From Datisca glomerata (taxonomy: Eukaryota; Streptophyta; Magnoliopsida; Cucurbitales; Datiscaceae), in assembly GCA_003255025.1 (NCBI GenBank), contig QANY01007297.1, positions 358,437 to 422,436 of the forward strand: 64,000 nt of DNA. Direction: 5' to 3'. A model generated the notes under the pieces. It had not been told where the DNA came from and did not search any database. It was given only the letters and a program-made list of their open reading frames with translations. The first letter of the stretch is position 1. The number at the start of each line of letters is the position of its first letter. Shown here piece after piece: positions 56,034 to 64,000 of this stretch. Both the position numbers and the translations under genes were made by a program.

Positions 56034-56690
56034 CTTTAAGTATCTAATGGCAACTTTGCTGATATATAAGTTAGAAGTAATCATAGTCCGTATTAGTCTT
56101 TTTCTATCCAAAGTCTACATTTCAAATGTCAACTCTCTCTCTCGGGAGCTCACAGAGAGCACTTCATTTCTTCTTCTTTTTTAATATTATTCTCACATGA
56201 GTTTGAGGAAACTTGTCCGTTTCTCTAATCTGTGTAGTAATGATTCTCAGAACTTTTGGTGCTTAAATAAGGTTTTAGAGTATGATTATAGTATATGTTT
56301 GTGTTGTGTGTGTATCTTGAAGAAGATTTACTTATTTTTAAACCTCAACATATTACCGGCAATTACATTCGTCCTTTGTATTCCGAGTTTTATGGTGTAT
56401 AAATCTGTAAGCGTAAATTCCTTAAGGGGATTCCATTATTGAACGAATGGAGCGTGGTAGTTATAAGATATTGACTCTTTGATAACATAGCTCCATTGTT
56501 CATGGTTCGACATTATTTAATTTTATATTTTGATCATAGATTTATTCCGTACTAATAATGATGACTCTCTTCCTGGCAAAACCTAAAGGTTCTTTGTTTG
56601 GCTTTCCAATCGTGCACCCAAGATCTCATCAACAACCAGCAAATTGGCCTTGTTGAATTCTTAACTGAATTTGGCAATTGGGAAATTTTT
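56034..56690. other. Upstream flank of CNGC copy B
   Basis: Non-coding. At 56.19-56.27 and 56.56-56.68 kb it matches the flank of copy A (23.03 and 24.96 kb), giving the extent of the segmental duplication. The open frame at 56197-56442 is not conserved with copy A. Confidence 0.5.
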
Positions 56691-57400
56691 TATCACCCCA
56701 ATAATTTGTTTATATAATACAGACACTCTCTATTTTAAAACTAATATCGTTTAACTAATATGTAATACCAAAATTACTCTTCATTTTATTCCAAATTAGG
56801 AAAACGTTAAAATGAATATTTTTTAATATTCAAACTAGAAATTACTTAAACCCGAATAACTCCAGTCGACTTATGTTTCGGGTTAGAAAAATGGTTGGAT
56901 CGGATTCATTATAAGACCATATAATATCTTATTGTCACTTATAAATTAACATATTTTTAACATAACTAACTTATTTAGGTACATTACAAGGGCTCTTTTA
57001 GAAATTTTTTCTCTTTTCATTATTATTTATTTCTTTTTAAGTTTCATTACTACTCAAACGCAGCATGCTTTGCACGTGACTAGGCCCATTATAGTTTTAC
57101 TTTCATTATCAACATTATACTTATGACAAGTTAGTAGAAAAAATGGATTATAAGTTTCTCCCAAAATACTTGCTTTTTTTTATCAATTATGCATATTGTA
57201 AAGAAAACTTATTAACTTCACAATAATAATATAACTCATACATTTTTTTTTTAATAAAAATGCTATGCCTCATGATAAAGGGACATAAAGAAGATAAAAA
57301 AGCGTCCCCACCCAACTAGGACTATAACAACCAAGACAACTTATGGAGATATATTATTATACATGTATGTGTATTCACATTTATTGCACTTTATAGATCT
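56691..57400. other. AT-rich non-coding stretch
   Basis: Nothing recognisable. Confidence 0.5.
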
Positions 57401-57405
57401 TATAA
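57401..57405. repeat. Target-site duplication, left copy (TATAA)
   Basis: Identical to 62082-62086 at the other end of the copia element. Confidence 0.8.
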
Positions 57406-57818
57406 TATTGAAGCTACGTATAAATCCTCATGTAAAATCAATGCAGTGTCTACATGCACTACCTCATGCAGTATCGATACACTATCATCAACTACCGATG
57501 CTGCTACCTTAGCATCATACATATTCATCTCAACAACCTACAATTGGTAGGAAGAGAATCCAAGGATATCTAACTAGCGTGCCACAAAGACCCCTCTCAT
57601 TAGCTCACAAAGAATATACCTTCCTACCAATCATTATCAATGATTGCTTGTTAATTTCCAACAAATCATTGCATAGCATATTATTTTCTTTCAGTTATTT
57701 ATATTTCTATATACTTGTATATATAAGCCACACATTAGGTAAATGGTTTAACTGTTGAATTAGAAATCGAGTTGTAACCCTTAAACACATTCTTTCTTAT
57801 TTCTTCTATTTTCCAACT
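57406..57818 (+). repeat. 5' LTR of the copia element
   Basis: It begins TATTGAAGCTACG (expected TG decayed) and ends TTTTCCAACT. TATATATAAG at about 57.72 kb is the probable TATA box. It is collinear with the 3' copy. Confidence 0.9.
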
Positions 57819-57832
57819 TGGTATCATATCCA
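57819..57832 (+). other. Primer binding site
   Basis: TGGTATCATATCC directly follows the LTR and fits initiator tRNA-Met priming. Confidence 0.75.
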
Positions 57833-57852
57833 CCATCCAACATCCATACTTG

Positions 57853-58980
57853 ATGGCTAATGAAAATGGTAACAACACCGCAACTAATCCTACTACCTGC
57901 AACCATTAATCCACCAAATAAAGCTAAAAAATAGCACAAGCTCTAGTAATGTCACTACTCAGGTTTACCAAAAAAAAATGTCACTGCTCAGAGCCCCTTC
58001 TAGAACCAACTTCCTTCTCTCATAAATATGTTACCAAATAACATGATAACCATCTAAATACGACTTGACAGAGACAATTATATCTTCTGGAAGTTACATA
58101 TTCTCTTTATAGTTAGAGCTTATGATCTGGCTATCCCTTACTCATGAGGAATTCATTCAAAATCCTCATTATGATGCTACCATTGCCACTGGACAACAAA
58201 CTTCTAACTCCCGATTTGTAATTAACCATGCATTTATAAGCTAGAGGAGGACTGGCCATCTTACAAGATGGCTACTATCATCAATTGCTGGAGCCATATT
58301 TGGCCATGTTGTGAGGTGTTAAAGCTCAAGCGAAGTATGGAGATCTTTGGAATAAATTTTCACCTTTCAGTCTAAGGCAAGGACATTACAGGTTAGGTAT
58401 CAACTTCAAACAGTAAACAAACGAGCTTCCAACATCAATGATTTCATTCTGAAAATGAAATCCATAGCATATAGCTTTTGAGCAAGTGGACAGATCACTG
58501 ATGATGTTGATATCCTACTTTACATCCTGGAAGGATTTGAGAATTAATATGATCCAGTGGTAGTACATCCTACCTCAAGATATGAGTCTTTGTATCTCTA
58601 AGATGCACAATTCATGATTCACAGTCATGAAATATGCCTTGAACAACTTAATAGCCCTACAGAAGTTGAGATTCATAATCCTGCAACACACTTTGCCAAC
58701 TACGATAGAAATAACAATGAAAAGAACTTTTCACATTACCTGCGTTCCCGAGGCAACAATAATAATTACAAAAGTAGAGGAAAAGGGAGACGAAGGAACA
58801 ACTCTATGGCAATGTGTCAAATTTGAAGGAAGGCTGGACACTTTGCCTATAGGTGATACATTAGATTTTATAATGATTTTTACCCTCTAGTATCAAGTCA
58901 ACAGAAAAATCAGAGTTCTAACACATCCATTAGCATAACTTTAAGAACTTTAGCAGCATATGTTGCTTCACCAACATCTA
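57853..58980 (+). pseudogene. Copia gag, broken
   Basis: An ATG at 57853 begins MANENGNNTATNPTT, the usual acidic/Asn-rich gag start, soon interrupted. The zinc knuckle at 58815-58856 is recognisable by its spacing, but the second and the last cysteine codons have become TGA (CQI-stop-RKAGHFAYR-stop), so two of four zinc ligands are lost. Many other stops occur. Gag would form the particle around element RNA. Confidence 0.8.
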
Positions 58981-60180
58981 TAGACAATAGCACTTCCTGA
59001 TTCATGGGTAATGGTGCTAATGCACACATAACATTAGATTTAGGTAATCTGTCACTTAAAAGTGGCTATAAGGGTAAACAAAAACTTGCATTGAGAAATT
59101 GTGAGATTTTGACTAAGACACATGTTCATAAATATAATATTAAAAGCAATAACCCTTTGCCTAACCTTGAGAATTGATGATCTATTATTATGTGTTCCTA
59201 TAGCCACTAAGAATCAACTTAGTGTTTCTCGGTTAACTAGAAATACTATCATAATAATGTCTGATTCAATTTTTTTTTTGTACCAGACGAGACTACAAAG
59301 GAGGTTCAACATCAAATTTTATTATTTTCTCAACCGAACTTCTACTTCCGAGTTCTGTTTATTTTATGGTTTACAACAAAGAATTTATGTCAATCTTTGG
59401 CATCAAGGATTAAGACATCTCTTCAACAAAAAAAAATTAAGACATCTCACATTATCTATCTTAAAATTAATTCCTAAGTATGTATCTTGTTCTATATCTA
59501 AATTCAAAGCAATGAACTTTTGTGATGCCTATTGTATGGGAAAAGCTCATTAGTTCAATTTTCCTTCTTCGGATCATATTGCAAGCAAACCAATTGAAAT
59601 TGTGCACTCTGACATTTGGAGACACATCTGCCTCACTGTCCATATTAGACTGTAGATGTTACATCTCATTTGTAGATTATTGACCCATACACATGGATAT
59701 TTGCATTAAAACTCATGTCAGAAGCAAAAAAATGTCTTTATTCAGTTTAATACCTATTTTGAGAGATATTTTAATAAAAAATAAAAAATTTGCAAATATA
59801 CTAGGGAAGGGAATATAGATAACTTTTACCATATCTCACTCAGCTTGGCACTCTCTTTAGATACCCTTTCCCATAGACTCATCAACAGAGTGGTCATATG
59901 AAAAGAAAGCATAGGGACATCATTGGAAAAAGGACTTAGTTTACTTGCACATGTCAAACTACCTCTCTCTTTCTATTGGGATTCATTTAGTACTCCAGTT
60001 CACCTAATAAATCTTCTACAACCACCTACATTAAAGTCAAAATATTACATTCCTCATATTGTTGTTCCATTAGACACTCACACTGCCTCACCATCTCCAC
60101 CCTTATCATCCAACACCATTGTATCACTTCCACAACTCACTCCCCTCATCCTATGACCACTAGGTCAAAGGCATGCATTA
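58981..60180 (+). pseudogene. Copia protease and integrase, broken and partly deleted
   Basis: Near 59.0 kb the protease site reads FMGNGANAHIT where the family has Asp-Ser-Gly, so the catalytic Asp is lost. A VNLWHQGLRHL pre-integrase motif lies near 59.39 kb, and IEIVHSDIW near 59.60 kb marks the start of the integrase core. Most of the core is missing before a Pro/Ser/Thr-rich linker at 60.0-60.15 kb. Confidence 0.75.
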
Positions 60181-61060
60181 TTAAACCAAAAATATATTCT
60201 GCTTCACTAACTTCTCTTGTAGAACCTATTTATGTCATTGATGCCCTTGTAGATCCCACTTGGAGAGTAGCAGTACAGGCTGAGTATGCTGCACTAGTTG
60301 AAAATAATTAAACTTTTGTTCCTCTAGCTAAAGGGATGTCTTTTGTTAAAAACTAGTGGGTGTGTAGACTAAAGCTTAATCTTGATGGTGCAATTCTCAA
60401 ACGTAAAGCCAGATTGGTGGCTAGGGGTTTTTCGACAGACAAAATTGACTACTTTGAAACTTATAGTCCAATAATCAAAAATTGCACAATTAGAGATATT
60501 TTCACCTTGGCAGTCACATATAAGTGGGACATATAACAACTGGACATCGATAATACTTTTTAAAATGGAGAACTTCAGGAAATATTCTACATGGAACAAC
60601 CACTTGGTGTTAAATACCACAGTAAGCCTCACTTTGTATGCAAGCTTCAAAAAGCCATTTATAACCTTAAATAGGCTCTCATAGCATGGTTTGACAAGCT
60701 CAAGAATGCACTGATCAAGCTTGGATTTCAGAATTCATACTCTAATAGTTTCTTATTCATTAACATTTCTAGAGCTAATTTTATGTTAATTCTCATCTAT
60801 GTTGATGACATTTTAGTAACATGATCTTACGTTGTTAAGATATAAGTGATCAATCATCTCAACTCTACATTTACTCTCAAAATAATTGGCTTTCTAAGTT
60901 ACTTCCTAGGTTTTGAGTCATATAGGGATTCTTCAGGTATCTATTTCACACATAGTAAGTACATTTATGATCTACTCAATAGACCTCATACAATAAACTC
61001 AAAAAGCATCACTACACCTTTATGTTCGTCCATCAAACTTGTTGTAGGGCCATTTCAGAT
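60181..61060 (+). pseudogene. Copia reverse transcriptase, broken
   Basis: Readable segments are PTWRVAVQAEYAALVENN, KARLVARGFSTDKIDYFETY, QLDIDNTF, VCKLQKAIYNLK and FMLILIYVDDILVT, with YVDD at 60798-60809. The following frame has FTLKIIGFLSYFLGFE. Stops interrupt nearly every segment. Confidence 0.88.
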
Positions 61061-61667
61061 CCAACACTTATAGGAGCTTCATTGGTGCCTTGCAATACTC
61101 GACTATGACAAGGCCAGACATATCATTTATAGTCAATTCATGTCTTGTTCAACTCTTTGCATGTTATTTAAACCTACGCACATATTTAGTCTTAATGGTT
61201 ACTCTGATGCTAACAGGGCCAACTCTGTCGATGACAGGAAATCTACGAGTGGTATCTATCTCTTTTTTGGAGGTAACTTAATCTCTTGGAGTTCAAGAAA
61301 ATAGAAGGTGGTTGCTTTATCAAGTAGATAATTTGAGCCCTTGCTGGCATTACCACTGATAGAATCTAGGTTGTCTCACTATTTAAGGAGCTAAAACTCA
61401 AATTAGCATGCCTTCCAATACTATGGTGTGATAGTCAAAATGATGTTGCCTTAGCCTCAAATTATTATTTCACTCCAACATTAGACACATTGAAAGTGAA
61501 CATCCATTTTGTTAGAGACAAAGTCATTTCTAATGAATTAGATATCAAGTTTATTCTTTTTCCATATCTATTTGCAGACATTCTAGCAAAGGCACTAGCA
61601 CCTGGCCCTTTAAGGCATCATTGTGACAAGCTCAATGTGGCTTACTCCCCACTTTGCTTGAGGAGGA
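61061..61667 (+). pseudogene. Copia RNase H and polypurine tract
   Basis: GYSDANRANSVDDRKSTSGI near 61.2 kb is the catalytic-region motif of copia RNase H (DADWAG-like, altered). VNIHFVRDKVISNELDIKF and LFADILAKAL give the C-terminal tail at 61.49-61.6 kb. The polypurine tract TTGAGGAGGA ends just before the LTR. Confidence 0.85.
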
Positions 61668-62081
61668 TATTGAAGCTATGTGTAAATGCCCATTCAAAAT
61701 CAGTTTAGAGTCTACATCACTACCTTATATAGTAAGGATCCACTATCATCATCTACCAATGGTGCTACCTAGCATCATACTTATACACCTCATCAACTTG
61801 TTATTGGCAGGAATAAAACCCAAAGATCTCTAACAAACTTGCCGCGAAGTCCCCTCTCATTGACTCCCAAAAATAAACCTTTCTACCAATCAGTATCACT
61901 GATTGCACAATAATTTTCAACCAATCATTGCATAACAAATTAGATTCTTTCAGTTATTTACATTCCTTTTTACTTGTATATATAAGAAAGACATCATGTG
62001 TATTGTTTTACTATTGAATTAGAAAATTAAGTTGTAAGCTTCATTAATTACTCTCCTTCTTCTTTCTTCTATTTTCCAACT
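61668..62081 (+). repeat. 3' LTR of the copia element
   Basis: It begins TATTGAAGCTATG and ends TTTTCCAACT. It is collinear with 57406-57818. Confidence 0.9.
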
Positions 62082-62086
62082 TATAA
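62082..62086. repeat. Target-site duplication, right copy (TATAA)
   Basis: Identical to 57401-57405. Confidence 0.8.
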
Positions 62087-63480
62087 TAAATGGAATGAGC
62101 AAAAAGACACTTTCATTCTAAAAACTGCACATAAAAATATACACCTAAAAGTGAATTAAATATCCATTAACTATGAAATATTACACAGTTGATCAATCAT
62201 ATCAAACCATAATGTAAACTTCTGGAGAAAAATAAACTTTTTCTCTACTCAAACTTATAGAGCTGACAACAACTGAAACTGTAAAAATAAATTTGACGCT
62301 GTTCTCTCCCACAAACCAATAACTTTATTATTGCTTGTTTAGAAAACAATAAATCAGTTGTTGTTTTTAGAGTGGAAGATATTTCCTAGCGACCAAATAG
62401 AATATGGTAAAGTGATATTTTATACCTAAAATGTAGTGTATTGTAATACTCATTAGAGACTATATACAATGAATTCAATTTATGAATTTTTTTCAACAAA
62501 ATTATGAAAGACGTAAGCCAGACTAATATGATTGGCCAAGCCCGCGATGGATAACTGCGAACAAGACACATAATTATGGACTAGCACGGATAGTGGTTTG
62601 TCAACGTATAGGCGACAAATATATTCTTATTAGCTACCACCAAAGGCCCAAAAATAGGATAGAGGCCATAATTACAAAGAACACTTTTTGATAAAGGTCG
62701 CGATTGCATACTAGATATAAGTCGATATGAAAAAAATATGAGAAAAGCATTTGATAAGGATATCTCATCCCAATAAGGTGACGCTTAAATTTATGTAATA
62801 ATAATCCGTAAGAAGTGGACTACATGACGAGGGAAGATGATGACATCAAAAGAGAGTCGGCACATTTTTGGTAAGAAGTCTATATATATATATATATATT
62901 GTTTAAAAACATATTTCTAAAGATGATGAAAATATACCTAAGAATACCAGAGAAAAAAATTGACTTAGGCTTGATAGGTATTACTTCAACATGAACCTCC
63001 AATGTTATTTAATAACAACAAACTTTGTTTTATAGTAGTAAAGAACATTGTATCATTAATGAAATGACTTGTTTGTATTCTGAACTTTCACGAAGATTAT
63101 GAAGTTCTCCTATAAAAGTTTTGATTGCTAAAATACACCATTGTTAAGGAAAGGACGATCATGCCATGAAGAGACATGAACATATCCTTGGAAGCCAGTG
63201 TCATGCCCATAGTGAAATGCTACTGTATTGCACAGATAGCAGGAAAGCCAAATAGCCAAATATTGCTACTGTGTGAGGAATTCTATTATAATTTTCTAGA
63301 GAGATACTTCCCTAATTACAGAGGGAATTTTACCTTACAATTATGAAACTCAAGCGAGATAGAAGAATCCAGAGAGCATGAGGCTTTACTGGCAAAAATC
63401 TAATCAAAGAATATTCTTTCCCTAACAACATTTGGCTTGTAGTACACCTGTCCAAAATGACCTTAAGATAGGAATGATCA
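62087..63480. other. Non-coding stretch, partly LTR of the next copia element
   Basis: No gene is visible. A (TA)n run lies at 62880-62900. The part toward 63.5 kb is probably the 3' LTR of the minus-strand copia element that follows, but its far end cannot be fixed. Confidence 0.4.
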
Positions 63481-63559
63481 AGTGGCTCTAAAAACACACA
63501 GTTGGTGTTGACATGTCTCCTTGATGATGTGGCAATGATGATTTGTCAAATGCCGTCAT

Positions 63560-64000
63560 AATATCCCCCCTAATTATTAAAGGGGATGTTATCACTTCGA
63601 GCTTAGACTTGAGAAACTTAAACCTGTCACTGGAGAGAACTTTAGTGAGAATATCTATTGTTTGCTCACCCGCGGAAACATAGAGATCTATAAAAGCTTT
63701 GGATAAGAAGTGATCTCTTATAAAGTGAAGATCAACTTCAACATGCTTTGATCTAGCATGAAAAATAGGATGAGAAGCTAAAGCAGTGGCACTAATGTTA
63801 TCCCACCATATAGTTGATGGTTGATGAAGTGAGATGTGCAGATCCTTAAGAAGTTGAGAAAGCCCAATAATTTCATTAGTTGTGTTGTTCACAAACCTAT
63901 GCTCTCTCTCTATGCTCGATTTAGAAACAACAGCTTATTTCGTAGAAGACTAGGAAACCAAGGAGCCACCAAGAAACACTATATAACCACATCTGCTTTT
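63560..64000 (-). pseudogene. Copia RNase H C-terminal part, running off the window
   Basis: On the minus strand the frame ending near 63.56 kb reads TTNEIIGLSQLLKDLHISLH, IWWDNISATALASHP, IFHARSKHVEVDLHFIRDHF and QTIDILTKVLS, the second half of copia RNase H with its WDN motif kept. Upstream, to 64000, a GGSLVS.SSTK-like piece is frameshifted. A polypurine tract AGGGGGGAT at about 63.56-63.57 kb follows, then LTR-like sequence. The same frame and tract pattern as at 6.48 kb shows a related lineage. Confidence 0.85.

Larger units (their letters stand above)
57406..62081 (+). mobile_element. Complete-length Ty1/copia retrotransposon, degenerate
   Basis: Two LTRs of about 413 bases flank gag, protease, integrase, reverse transcriptase and RNase H in copia order. 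The whole lies between perfect TATAA target duplications. A TGGTATCAT primer binding site adjoins the 5' LTR and a TTGAGGAGGA polypurine tract adjoins the 3' LTR. All coding regions are riddled with stops. The LTRs have diverged, so the insertion is old. At 4676 bases it is near usual copia length, with a shortened integrase region. Confidence 0.93.

Noticed and set aside
57406..62081. An intact, possibly active copia element, given complete LTRs and target duplications
   Set aside because: All domains carry stops, protease lacks its catalytic Asp, gag lacks two zinc ligands, and the integrase core is mostly deleted.

Overview
This is an AT-rich plant nuclear window, most likely from a eudicot. 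The evidence is the many plant LTR retrotransposons (Ty1/copia and Athila/Tat-like Ty3/gypsy), plant-type CACTA, hAT and Mutator-like DNA transposons, and relics of three plant gene families: a cyclic-nucleotide-gated channel (CNGC), pyruvate orthophosphate dikinase (PPDK) and tryptophanyl-tRNA synthetase. I found no intact host gene. Almost every long reading frame belongs to a decayed transposon or is a by-product of a simple repeat.

Layout. 0-7 kb: the tail of one copia element, GA-rich and CCTCGTC-type tandem repeats, a CACTA-type end, and a copia element (3.07-6.66 kb) full of stop codons. 7.6-9.2 kb: a probable solo or 5' LTR holding two minisatellites and a long TTA microsatellite, followed by an 18-bp minisatellite. 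9.2-12.1 kb: a CACTA terminal region followed by exon fragments of a TrpRS gene and of PPDK, which looks like gene capture. 12.2-16.2 kb: the 3' part of an Athila/Tat-like element whose LTR carries an internal promoter duplication, then a copia RNase H tail. 17.5-21.2 kb: a CACTA element whose right end is the inverted partner of the 9.2 kb end. 21.7-25.1 kb: a CNGC exon 1-2 fragment on the minus strand and a hAT element with a perfect 8-bp target duplication.

25.5-34.3 kb: a nested block in which GGCCCG-rich hAT-like ends and a hAT transposase relic surround a CACTA end and a gypsy element that holds a large inverted repeat. 34.7-39.1 kb: a structurally complete but degenerate copia element on the minus strand with a GGGGG target duplication. 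39.3-42.4 kb: two non-autonomous hAT elements and a CACTA-like end. 42.6-50.1 kb: a solo LTR and two minus-strand copia relics, one interrupting the other. 50.2-53.8 kb: two Mutator-like elements in inverted orientation forming a palindrome of about 2.8 kb flanked by direct repeats. 54.0-56.0 kb: a second, longer CNGC pseudogene, paralogous to the 22 kb copy. 57.4-62.1 kb: a degenerate copia element with a perfect TATAA target duplication. 63.5-64.0 kb: the tail of another copia element running off the window.

The elements do not work together as a pathway. The window records successive insertion, nesting, inverted duplication and decay, with fragments of host genes caught up in it. I do not see a convincing new biological system. 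The most unusual structures are the 12-kb inverted pair of CACTA ends around captured exons, the 50.6-53.4 kb palindrome, the LTR with a duplicated promoter, and the CNGC segmental duplication.
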